Source of the DNA: JAJDIA01 sp031555145
Lineage (GTDB): Bacteria > Bacteroidota > Bacteroidia > Bacteroidales > Tannerellaceae
Assembly (NCBI GenBank): GCA_031555145.1
Contig: JAVBUR010000050.1
Location: 1-30,502, forward strand
DNA length: 30,502 nucleotides
Reading direction: 5' to 3'
The translations under genes and the position numbers were made by a program. Below, in pieces: positions 1 through 7,514 of this stretch. Within the stretch, counting starts at the first letter, position 1, and every line of letters begins with the position of its first letter. The notes under the pieces were generated by a model that was given only the letters and a program-made list of their open reading frames with translations, ran no database searches and had not been told where the DNA came from.

Positions 1-239
1 GTGAAAGCCAACAGACATATATTTGTTTGGTGTTTTAGGCGCCGCTTCCGCGGTGCCGGCTACAAACAGGGCCCCGCTGACGCGGCGCACAAACGTGCGG
101 CTAATCCGATTAACCGTGGGCTCGGCTTCGCCAGCACCCACGGCTACGAACACGATGCCCGTGACCGGGCATTCACCGTCGCATCGGGCACCCACAAGGG
201 GCGCCCCTACATACACAACAACCACCCGCGTACTTTCAC
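1..239. repeat. GC-rich multi-hairpin element, possibly an interspersed repeat
   Basis: Seen directly: a dense series of short inverted repeats. They are 38-45/50-57 (one G-T pair), 74-77/82-85 (loop TGAC), 86-90/95-99 (loop AAAC), 99-105/109-115 (one G-T pair), 116-120/137-141, 155-161/166-172 (7 bp, loop TGAC) and an imperfect one at 186-206. The stretch is clearly richer in G and C than the flanking DNA. GTGAAAG at 1-7 is mirrored by CTTTCAC at 233-239, which may be short terminal inverted repeats, but the left end is cut by the window. Open frames across it have no protein-like composition or family resemblance, so I treat it as non-coding. A multicopy REP- or MITE-like repeat, or a structured RNA, are both possible. 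Confidence 0.5.
18..25 (+). promoter_or_regulatory. Candidate -7 promoter box (TATATTTG)
   Basis: The sequence TATATTTG matches the Bacteroidetes -7 consensus TAnnTTTG. Transcription would start near position 32, just before the run of GC-rich hairpins. The -33 element would lie outside the window, so it cannot be checked. The match is short and could be chance. Confidence 0.3.
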
Positions 240-281
240 ATCTTATTGCTTCTGAATGCGTCTCAGACAGATGCTACAGAA

Positions 282-305
282 AGGGTTGGCTTTTAGGCCA
301 ACCCT
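282..305 (-). terminator. Terminator downstream of the left susD-like gene
   Basis: There is a perfect 9-bp stem (282-290 with 297-305) and a 6-nt loop TTTTAG, about 40 bp beyond the susD stop. Read on the minus strand the stem is followed by TTTCTG, a weak T tract. On the plus strand it is followed by CTTATCT, so it may work in both directions and also end any transcript of the hairpin element at 38-206. Confidence 0.6.
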
Positions 306-342
306 CTTATCTATGTAAAATCAATTGTTATACAAGCAGTTG

Positions 343-1821
343 TTACAATTCATTCTGTACCATCAATGGGTTCGAGTCCATTTCCTGCTTCGGGATCAGG
401 AAGATTAACATCTTGCTTCCTGCCGAGAAATAACCGGCTGCATCCCACAGTGTTTCTGTATGGCCTTTGCCGCGTCTGTCCATATCGATATTCAGGCGTT
501 TGATGTCGAAGAGGCGTTGGCCTTCTCCCCAAAGATCGCATCTGCGCTGCAGCAGGATATGCTGGATCAGGGCATCTCCGGTAAGATCCGGTTTTGTGTA
601 TTCCGGATCACGGGCTACAGCTAGCTCGTAGATTACGTTCTGAGCATCTGCATCCCTTCCCAACCGGGCATAGGCTTCGGCTTCGATCAGGTACATTTCA
701 CCGGCTTTCAAATACAGGTAGTCGTTCGTCCATTCGCCATAACCGGTGAATTTGTAACCCGTACGTTCTTTGCTACCAAAATAGCGGGCAAACTCCGTAG
801 GACTGAAGAACAATTCAGGCTGGCAGAGTTGTTTACGAACATCGGTTTCAGCCATGAAGTCCATCAATTCTGTGCTGATCAGCTTATGGTTACCCAACGT
901 GGCATATCCGCCAAAGAACGGATCGATATGAGAGAAGAAAGAACCATAACTTGTCTGCTGTTCATCAATCAGGAGAGCGCCCCACATCCACTCAGAGTCA
1001 GAGGCATTATTGAATCCGCCTGCATAATTGGTGGTCAGCGAATAACCAGACCTTGCTGCTTTGGCATTTTCGGCTGCAACAGCCCAGTTCTCTTGTATCA
1101 GTGCTACGCGAGCTTTGATACCCTGTGTTACATTCAGGTTGAAATGTGATTTGTTTACACGTGATGTAGACGATGACTGGAACAAGCTAATGGCTTCATC
1201 CAGGTCCTTGTTGATCTGTGCATATACTTCGGCTACCGTAGCTCTGGCTTGTCCTTCAGAATGAGAAGCAATGACCAGGGGAATACCCATATGGGTGTTT
1301 GCGCCACCCTGCTCATAACGGGCTGAGAATAACTGCACCAATTGATAGAATGAGAACGCTCTGTAGGTTAATGCCTGAGCTTTGATGTTATTGCCCAGAT
1401 CCGGCTTCATCGCTGCGTCACTTGCATTATCAATGTTGTCAAGGATAAGGTTCGCATTATCAATCAACTCATAATAGTATGCCCAGACGTATTGCAGCCT
1501 GCCCGAATTGATATTACGCGACTCAATGTATTGGTACCATCCAACAAACCAACCATATCCACGTTCACTCTGAAAGAGATCATCGCCCATCAGGTCGACA
1601 ATCAAATCAACAGCCTTTTGGCCAAACCTGTCGTGATCTTGAAAAGAATAGCTGGCTCTGTGAATGCCATCCAAGACAGTCATAGCTCCGGTAAGGTCGC
1701 TGAACATATCAGACTCGGCCACACTGTCGGTCGGTGATCTCTCCAGGTAATCATCGCTACAACCAACAGCCAATAAAACGATTGCACTCAGCAATATGGA
1801 AAATATCTTTTTCATCTTCAT
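343..1821 (-). CDS. SusD/RagB-like starch-binding outer-membrane lipoprotein
   Basis: A 492-aa surface lipoprotein that would cap its SusC partner and bind the glycan before uptake. The N-terminus has a basic start, a hydrophobic stretch and a lipoprotein-type end at VGC, with Cys21 followed by SDD, fitting surface export in Bacteroidetes. The early YLERSPTDS stretch, the repeated TPR-like helices and the late motif around LWGEGQRLFDIKRLN are characteristic of SusD. The C-terminus SNPLMVQNEL resembles the usual NPNLxQNPGY ending. It begins 6 bp after the susC stop, so the two are co-transcribed, and a hairpin terminator follows. The glycan cannot be told from sequence. The divergent glycoside hydrolase at 5892 is the likely enzyme partner. 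Confidence 0.95.
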   Translation of the reverse strand: MKMKKIFSILLSAIVLLAVGCSDDYLERSPTDSVAESDMFSDLTGAMTVLDGIHRASYSFQDHDRFGQKAVDLIVDLMGDDLFQSERGYGWFVGWYQYIESRNINSGRLQYVWAYYYELIDNANLILDNIDNASDAAMKPDLGNNIKAQALTYRAFSFYQLVQLFSARYEQGGANTHMGIPLVIASHSEGQARATVAEVYAQINKDLDEAISLFQSSSTSRVNKSHFNLNVTQGIKARVALIQENWAVAAENAKAARSGYSLTTNYAGGFNNASDSEWMWGALLIDEQQTSYGSFFSHIDPFFGGYATLGNHKLISTELMDFMAETDVRKQLCQPELFFSPTEFARYFGSKERTGYKFTGYGEWTNDYLYLKAGEMYLIEAEAYARLGRDADAQNVIYELAVARDPEYTKPDLTGDALIQHILLQRRCDLWGEGQRLFDIKRLNIDMDRRGKGHTETLWDAAGYFSAGSKMLIFLIPKQEMDSNPLMVQNEL

Positions 1822-1827
1822 CTCATT

Positions 1828-4800
1828 TTAGAATGTTACATTTATACCTAAGCTAAATACCCGGCTCAGAGAGTAGGTATTATCTGCATTACCAGTAAAT
1901 GACTGCTGGGGATCCATCCCTTTTCGGGCACAGAATAGACCTAAGTTATCCCCTGAAGCGAATACTTTCATATCCAGGATATCCAACTTCGAAAGGAAAG
2001 ATTTCGGCAGGTTATATGTGAACGTTACATTTCTGATAGAGAAATAACTGGCATCCGTTATATAACGGGAAGAAGGAGCGGAAGCAGCGGTGTAGTTGTT
2101 CTGCAGACGGGGCACATCGGTGACGTCACCTGCTTTTTGCCAACGGTTACGAATATCGGTCGACCAGTGGGTACCAAAAGTTCCCGGGTGCATCAACCAG
2201 GCATAATTATAATCGTATATTTTACCGCCAACCTGGTATGTGGTAAAGATCGACAGCGAGAAATCCTTATAAGTCAAAGTATTCGTGATACTGCCAAACA
2301 GGTCTGCAATAGCATCGCCCTTATAGTAGTAAGAAGCCGCATTCTGATCCTTTGTGGTTTCAACGCCGGTTACATTACCATCGCTGTCCAAAATATCTTT
2401 GTTGTATAAAGCACTACCATCCTGCGGATCCACACCGACATAGTCTCTCAACCAGAATTCGTAGAGAGAGTGGCCTTCCGACAACTTCTTGTTTTCGTCG
2501 ATGATTTCCTGCGGTTTTCCATCACTATCTAACGGCATTTTGGTGATCTTGTTCGTAAGGGCGGTAGCATTCACATCCATCGTCCATTTGAAGTTCGGAG
2601 TAGCAACGATATCGCCGCTTAACGAAATTTCGAACCCGCGATTACGCATCGTACCGATATTTTGCCACATCGAGTTAATACCTGTTGACTCGGGACGGGG
2701 AACCTCAAAGAGTAGGTTACTCGATTCGCGGTTGAAGAATTCCAGCGTACCACGCAAGCGTGTGAAGAGACTAAACTCAAGGCCTACGTTCAGGTTGGCG
2801 TTCTTTTCCCATTGGAGATTGCGATTCTCCAACTGAGCATAGAGCGCACCATTCCGGTTAGCATTGTTCCTGTCGTCGATAGAGAACAAACCCTGCCATC
2901 CGTAGTAGTTGTTCTCATCACCACTGAGTAGCCCGTCATTACCCTGTTGTCCGTAGGACGCTTTCAGTTTCAGGTCGTCGACCCATGGCCGATCTTTTAT
3001 GAAATCTTCTTCGCTGATTCTCCAGGAACCACCCAGTGACCAGAAGCTACCCCAACGTGTATCTTTGTAGAAACGGGAAGAACCGTCATAACGGAGTGAT
3101 CCCGACAAATAGTACTTGGAGCTATAGTCGTAGTTCACCTGGAACGGAAATCCCTCCACCGCATATTCGCTTGTATAAGAGGAAGAACCTTCAGCTACAG
3201 AACCGGCTACCAATTCTTTATTCGGAATGGTAAATCCGGTACGGGTAGCATACATATACTCATACACTCTTTGATAATTTTCATGTCCCGCCAATGCAGA
3301 AATGGTATGTTCGCCAAAAGTCTTATTCCAGGTCAGAATCTGGTTGAATGTATAGGAATTGATCTTCACCTTTTCTTTGGTTGAACGACCTAATACACCT
3401 TGCGCGTCACCATATTTGTTGTTTTGATAGATAATATAACCACGGTTCTGGATATCCGTATTACCTGACACCTTCAAAGTGAAGTCTTTCAGGAACTTGA
3501 TTTCAGCGCTCACACGAGCAGATAAGAGCGTGATATCATTACTTCTTTCATCCAACGGAAGTGTCAGCATTAGGTTCGAGTTGGGTGCATTCGCTCTTAG
3601 ATGGCCGGGCCAGGTGTATTCAGTACTACCACCACCCATATCATACATCGGAGATCCGTCGGCCGCTTTCTTAATAGAACCATCGGCTTCCCGTTGCCAG
3701 ATTGGATAGATGGGAGCCATTGCACGACTATAAAAGAACGGGTTGGTTGTATACGTACCTTCTGCCAAAAAGCCTGCCTGGTTTGAGCTCGTCCCTGATA
3801 AACTGGCATCTACTTTCAACCAGGAATTAACCTGGCTGGTCAAACCTACACGTCCACTAAACCGTTCGTAATTAGACCATTTCGCAATACCGTCTTCATT
3901 CAGGTAAGAGACAGAAGCAAAATAGGTGTTGTTGTCGTTACCTCCACTGACGGATACATTGTAATCCTGGCGCAGGGCCGTATGGAATAACGCTTCACTC
4001 CAGTCGTCATAATACAACAGTCTTGCGTTCGGATTCAGCTTACCGTCTGTGCCGACCAATTCGCCGTTTCCAACGTTATAGCTGTTGTATCCGCCCAGTT
4101 TTCCTACGATACCATCCGCAGCGCCGCTACTTGCGGTAGCAGCAGCATCTTGAGGTGTGAATTTATTGGCAATTACTAACGCATTCCGGTAACCTTCCCA
4201 CATCAGTTCGTAGTATTCGCCTATCCCTACACGGTCGTATTCCGGAATGGCACGGTCTGAGAGACCTAACGTAACCCTTGCGTTCAGTTTGGTTTTTCCC
4301 TGAACGCCTTTTTTCGTTGTGACAATGATCACACCGTTGGCACCACGCGCCCCGTACAGGGCAGCGGAAGTAGCATCCTTCAATACTGTAATATTTTCTA
4401 TATCAATCGGATTAATGGTATTGATATCACCGTCGAAAGGAGCTCCGTCAACCACATACAAAGGAGTGTTCGATGCATTGATTGATCCGAAACCACGAAT
4501 ACGGATACTGGAGTTCGATCCCGGCTGACCAGTACCGCTGGTCACTTGGAGACCAGGAGCAGAACCTTCAAGGGCCTTTGTGAGAGAGGCCGTTTGAATT
4601 TTCTCTATGTTTTCTTTTTTAACTACTGCCGCAGAACCGGTGAATGAAGACTTTTTAGCCGTCCCGTAGGCGACCACCATCACTTCATCAATCATTCGCG
4701 TATCAGCTTGCATCACCACACGCACGTTTGGGGCTATAGCTACCTCTTGAGCCATCATACCGACATAAGAGATCTGTAGTGTTCGTGCATTTGCCGGGAC

Positions 4801-4989
4801 ATCCAGCGTGAATGTGCCGTCCACATGTGTAACCGTACCTACCGTTGTCCCTTTGACAACAATAGAAGCACCAATGACCGGCTCTCCATCTTCAGCAAAG
4901 ATCACAGTCCCCCTTACTGTAGTGGTCTGGGCCGTTATCATTCCAATACTTACCAATAAACATAGTAAAGCATACATCAAACTTTTCAT
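1828..4989 (-). CDS. SusC/RagA-like TonB-dependent outer-membrane transporter
   Basis: A 1053-aa outer-membrane receptor that imports oligosaccharides using TonB energy. A signal peptide ends near Ala20 (MITA|QTTT). A carboxypeptidase-D regulatory-like beta domain occupies about residues 22-95. A TonB box (DEVMVVAYG, 101-109) leads into the plug, with RIRGFGSINASNTPLYVVDG and LKDATSAALYGARGANGVI both typical of SusC. The remaining ~800 residues form the barrel, ending in VTF with a terminal aromatic residue. The length is usual for the family. There is no N-terminal STN signalling domain, so control through an anti-sigma/ECF pair is less likely. It is first in a susC-susD operon with an unusually long (~310 nt) structured leader. 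Confidence 0.96.
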   Translation of the reverse strand: MKSLMYALLCLLVSIGMITAQTTTVRGTVIFAEDGEPVIGASIVVKGTTVGTVTHVDGTFTLDVPANARTLQISYVGMMAQEVAIAPNVRVVMQADTRMIDEVMVVAYGTAKKSSFTGSAAVVKKENIEKIQTASLTKALEGSAPGLQVTSGTGQPGSNSSIRIRGFGSINASNTPLYVVDGAPFDGDINTINPIDIENITVLKDATSAALYGARGANGVIIVTTKKGVQGKTKLNARVTLGLSDRAIPEYDRVGIGEYYELMWEGYRNALVIANKFTPQDAAATASSGAADGIVGKLGGYNSYNVGNGELVGTDGKLNPNARLLYYDDWSEALFHTALRQDYNVSVSGGNDNNTYFASVSYLNEDGIAKWSNYERFSGRVGLTSQVNSWLKVDASLSGTSSNQAGFLAEGTYTTNPFFYSRAMAPIYPIWQREADGSIKKAADGSPMYDMGGGSTEYTWPGHLRANAPNSNLMLTLPLDERSNDITLLSARVSAEIKFLKDFTLKVSGNTDIQNRGYIIYQNNKYGDAQGVLGRSTKEKVKINSYTFNQILTWNKTFGEHTISALAGHENYQRVYEYMYATRTGFTIPNKELVAGSVAEGSSSYTSEYAVEGFPFQVNYDYSSKYYLSGSLRYDGSSRFYKDTRWGSFWSLGGSWRISEEDFIKDRPWVDDLKLKASYGQQGNDGLLSGDENNYYGWQGLFSIDDRNNANRNGALYAQLENRNLQWEKNANLNVGLEFSLFTRLRGTLEFFNRESSNLLFEVPRPESTGINSMWQNIGTMRNRGFEISLSGDIVATPNFKWTMDVNATALTNKITKMPLDSDGKPQEIIDENKKLSEGHSLYEFWLRDYVGVDPQDGSALYNKDILDSDGNVTGVETTKDQNAASYYYKGDAIADLFGSITNTLTYKDFSLSIFTTYQVGGKIYDYNYAWLMHPGTFGTHWSTDIRNRWQKAGDVTDVPRLQNNYTAASAPSSRYITDASYFSIRNVTFTYNLPKSFLSKLDILDMKVFASGDNLGLFCARKGMDPQQSFTGNADNTYSLSRVFSLGINVTF

Positions 4990-5158
4990 AAACTCGTTTT
5001 TGTTTAAGATTTAACATACAGGCAAACCGTGGCGTTAATAAGGTTAGCCTGTTCATCCGCATAGTCAGAGCAACAGATAAGCATTCCATACAACCTGCCT
5101 CTTATGCCGCTTCAATGGGCTGACCAAGGACAGGGATGCTTATAAAAGAAGAGTGAAT

Positions 5159-5204
5159 CCGATAATATATATCGGAGGAGCATACGCAGGACTCCTAACC
5201 TGCG
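5159..5204 (-). promoter_or_regulatory. Two hairpins in the susC leader
   Basis: Two perfect stems lie in the untranslated leader of the susC gene: 5159-5164 with 5170-5175 (6 bp, loop ATATA) and 5185-5190 with 5199-5204 (6 bp, 8-nt loop). They sit 170-215 nt before the start codon and neither is followed by a T tract. They may shape leader stability or attenuation; no known riboswitch class was recognised. Confidence 0.4.
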
Positions 5205-5247
5205 CTTAAGAGTGTCACAAAACAGATGCAACAGCATCTATAAATTG

Positions 5248-5298
5248 CATCAATTGCTTGGCGTTCGTTTAAACATCAATTGCTTGGCGTTCATTTAA
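5248..5298. repeat. Tandem 25-bp direct repeat in the susC leader
   Basis: Two copies, 5248-5272 and 5274-5298, are identical except for one base (G or A near the end) and are separated by one base. Each contains CAATTG and ends in CGTTCRTTTAA. They lie immediately downstream of the predicted susC transcription start. They could be paired regulator or RNA-binding sites, or a recent tandem duplication. Confidence 0.85.
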
Positions 5299-5308
5299 GT
5301 ATCATTGG

Positions 5309-5316
5309 CGAATATA
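5309..5316 (-). promoter_or_regulatory. Candidate -7 box for the left susC
   Basis: On the minus strand this reads TATATTCG, one base from the TAnnTTTG consensus, preceded by a run of A (T at 5321-5328 on the plus strand). The predicted start near 5302 gives a leader of about 313 nt before the susC ATG. The surrounding sequence closely resembles the promoter region at 5746-5778, which supports a real shared signal. Confidence 0.5.
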
Positions 5317-5393
5317 GGTATTTTTTTTGAATTAATGATTATTTTTCATAAAAATTGTGAGTTTAGGGCTTCTTCGTGGGTATGGTTCACATA

Positions 5394-5423
5394 AAGAGTC
5401 CGACTTTCGCAAGCCGGACTCTT
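5394..5423 (-). terminator. Terminator closing the decayed SusD unit
   Basis: A perfect 9-bp outer stem (5394-5402 with 5415-5423) encloses a further 3-bp stem with a TCGC loop. Read on the minus strand the stem ends in CTCTTTATG. No intact gene needs this terminator; it lies about 90 bp beyond the end of the SusD remnant at 5514-5732, fitting the end of the original operon. Confidence 0.65.
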
Positions 5424-5513
5424 CGACGTTTAGATGATAGGGAACTGTTAGTATTCCCTCTTTTCCCATAGCCTGGATGGTATAATTTTCATGGTATAAT
5501 TAGTCTATTATAA

Positions 5514-5732
5514 TCATGTATGATATGAGAGTTCTAACCTCCCTGGGTTCTGTTGCCCGGTCAATGTCGGGTAGCGAACAATATCCGGGAAGGGGATCGA
5601 TCAGAGAAAACGACGGAGAGCCGCTTTGGCATAATTCAGCAAAACTTCCTCATACCGAATGACAGGGGCATATTCGGTATGATTCGGGACAACACACAGT
5701 TGTATGACAGCATTCATGTGAGGAATTGTCAT
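5514..5732 (-). pseudogene. Remnant of a SusD-like gene (C-terminal fragments only)
   Basis: The minus strand from 5732 reads a 43-aa frame containing YAPVIRYEEVLLNYAKAAL, the conserved SusD helix motif (commonly RYAEVLLxYAEA). It then meets an in-frame TGA at 5601-5603. The same frame continues 28 residues with IPFPDIVRYPTLTGQQNPG, matching the usual SusD C-terminus (PIPxxEIxxNPNLxQNPG), and ends at 5514. In intact SusD proteins roughly 100 residues separate these motifs, so there has been an internal deletion, loss of everything upstream, and a stop. It does not resemble the neighbouring intact SusD closely and so came from a different pair. The promoter-like box at 5760-5767 and the terminator at 5394-5423 survive around it. 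Confidence 0.75.
5650..5682. repeat. 11-bp perfect inverted repeat inside the SusD remnant
   Basis: TCATACCGAAT at 5650-5660 pairs exactly with ATTCGGTATGA at 5672-5682 around an 11-nt loop. In RNA it would form a strong hairpin within any transcript running from the box at 5760 to the terminator at 5394. Confidence 0.7.
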
Positions 5733-5759
5733 TCGTTTTACGTTCGTTTAAGTTACCAG

Positions 5760-5767
5760 CAAATATA
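5760..5767 (-). promoter_or_regulatory. Candidate -7 box upstream of the SusD remnant
   Basis: The minus strand reads TATATTTG, an exact TAnnTTTG match, preceded by a run of A (T at 5771-5779). The predicted start is near 5753. The box and the following ACTTAAACGAACG resemble the region upstream of the intact susC (5289-5328), suggesting both derive from SusCD-type promoters. Confidence 0.5.
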
Positions 5768-5851
5768 GTGTTTTTTTTTATTTAACCAATAGTAAAGATA
5801 TTTTTTGTTTTGGAATATCATTGTCTGACAGGAAGATATAACAAAATTCAC

Positions 5852-5859
5852 TATCTTTG
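5852..5859 (+). promoter_or_regulatory. Candidate -7 box for the glycoside hydrolase
   Basis: TATCTTTG is an exact TAnnTTTG match 32 bp before the ATG at 5892, giving a leader of about 25 nt. No clear TTTG is seen at the expected -33 spacing. Confidence 0.55.
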
Positions 5860-5891
5860 CAGCAGTAACCGTTGTCCGGCATTCATTTGAT

Positions 5892-7511
5892 ATGAACAAA
5901 TTCCATCTTATCGCTTTCTTTATTATCAGCTTCTTTTCACTCTCCTGCGGAGAGGCGGTGCCCATTCCGGATGTGACGGATGAAAATCCGAAGGAAGAAA
6001 CACCTGAAGAAGAGCCCCTTCCGCAAAATGCGAATTATATACCGAACACCTACACCGGTTATTTCCTCTATGGTTCGAATATGGCCTATAAGAATAACCA
6101 GTGGACAGATACCGATGTATCCGATATGCTTACGGGAAATCCCAAGCGTGGCTGGGAAGGTGTTGGCGTGAACAGCCTGCGACCTGCCCTGTACGAAGGT
6201 TTTGTACAGAACTATGGCTATGAGATCCGGATCGACGCTTTCCGCCATTACGCAGAGATGGGCGCGAAAGACAATGTGGTATTTATCGGCGACAGGCCTT
6301 CGGAAGTACACCGGGAACAAAAAAAATACGGTACCCGGAATTCACAATCTTACGAAAACCTGTATGAACCGATCTGGGACGACGGGACTGATGGTACGCC
6401 GGTGAATGAAAACAATTACTACGCCGCCTACGTGTACAAACTGGTTCAAACCTATAAAGACTATGTGAAATTCTGGGAGATCAAAAACGAACCCGACTAT
6501 ACATACAGCGGCAACGGCGATCGGAAAGCAGGCGAGAAAGACAGTTGGTGGACATATGATCCGCAACCGGACGACCTTCCCAACTGGGGTGCCCCTATCT
6601 ATAGTTATATCCGTTTACTGCGGGTATCGTATGAGGTGATCAAACATCTCGATCCCGAAGCCTATGTCTGTATTGGAGGCGTAGGGTATGAAAGCTTCCT
6701 CGATGCCATCCTGCGCAATACGGATAACCCCGATGGAGGAGCGGAAACAGACGAATATCCTTACAAGGGGGGCGCCTGGTTTGACTGCCTCAGCTATCAC
6801 ATCTACCCGATGTATTACCTGCACAAATGGCAGTCGGGCTTCGTCTACTTCCGGCATTCGGACGCTGCTGTGGAAACAGTAATGGCGCGAAACATGGCTT
6901 ATCGCGAACGGTTGCGCAAGTACGGATACGGGGTGAATTATCCCGACAAAGAAGTGATCATTACGGAAGTAAATATTCCCTCGAAAGGAGGAGGAGACCA
7001 TATCGGCTCTACGGAATCACAACGTAACTTCCTGATCAAGACAGCCATTATCGCCCAGAAACAAGGTATCCGCGGCGTATATCCCTATTGCCCGTGGGAC
7101 AACCAGGAAACAGAAGGCGGAAGTTTTGATTTTATGGGCTTCTATCGTCCTATTCCGAATGCACCCGACGCCGAATCCTTACGTGTGAAAGAATCGGGCA
7201 TCGGTTGGCAAACGACCAGCCGGCTCTTGGGCAAACGCACCTACGACGATGCAGCCACCAGCCGGTTGAACCTGCCGGACAGCGTAGATGGTGGCGCTTT
7301 TTATTCACCCGACAAAAAGGATTTTATGTATGTATTGTGGGCAAAGACTACCCGGGATATGGACGAAACAGCCAGTGCTGGCTACTCTTTTCCGGAGAGT
7401 AGCCAGACTGGTTCGTTAGAAATCATCGCATGGGACGGCACAACAAACAGCATCAAAGGTCATACTGTAACACTGACAGGTGAACCGGTATTTATCCAAC
7501 TCGGCCAATAA
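5892..7511 (+). CDS. Lipoprotein TIM-barrel glycoside hydrolase, clan GH-A type
   Basis: A 539-aa protein with a lipoprotein signal ending at Cys19 (FSLSC), then an acidic, proline-rich linker (about 21-45), so it is probably tethered at the cell surface. The barrel (about 50-430) shows the two clan GH-A signatures: WEIKNEPD with Glu200 as the likely acid/base, and VIITEVNIPS with Glu359 as the likely nucleophile. CLSYHIYP (299-306) fits a strand between them. The last ~100 residues look like a small beta domain, as in GH39- or GH30-type enzymes. I cannot fix the family; GH39, GH30, GH5 and GH158 are all conceivable. It is divergent from the intact SusCD pair across the decayed SusD unit and is probably the enzyme of that locus. 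It ends 3 bp from the convergent neighbour's stop. Confidence 0.85.
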   Translation: MNKFHLIAFFIISFFSLSCGEAVPIPDVTDENPKEETPEEEPLPQNANYIPNTYTGYFLYGSNMAYKNNQWTDTDVSDMLTGNPKRGWEGVGVNSLRPALYEGFVQNYGYEIRIDAFRHYAEMGAKDNVVFIGDRPSEVHREQKKYGTRNSQSYENLYEPIWDDGTDGTPVNENNYYAAYVYKLVQTYKDYVKFWEIKNEPDYTYSGNGDRKAGEKDSWWTYDPQPDDLPNWGAPIYSYIRLLRVSYEVIKHLDPEAYVCIGGVGYESFLDAILRNTDNPDGGAETDEYPYKGGAWFDCLSYHIYPMYYLHKWQSGFVYFRHSDAAVETVMARNMAYRERLRKYGYGVNYPDKEVIITEVNIPSKGGGDHIGSTESQRNFLIKTAIIAQKQGIRGVYPYCPWDNQETEGGSFDFMGFYRPIPNAPDAESLRVKESGIGWQTTSRLLGKRTYDDAATSRLNLPDSVDGGAFYSPDKKDFMYVLWAKTTRDMDETASAGYSFPESSQTGSLEIIAWDGTTNSIKGHTVTLTGEPVFIQLGQ

Positions 7512-7514
7512 CCA

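Noticed and set aside
1..433. Two overlapping plus-strand open frames (84 and 136 codons)
   Set aside because: They run through the hairpin-rich repeat and into the 3' end of susD, and show no recognisable domain; more likely artefacts of GC-rich non-coding sequence.
5248..5298. Possible CRISPR array
   Set aside because: Only two repeat copies separated by a single base, no spacers and no cas genes.
5477..5501. 11-bp direct repeat (ATGGTATAATT twice, 14 bp apart) near the decayed SusD
   Set aside because: Short and AT-rich; it could be chance and has no clear promoter or site context.
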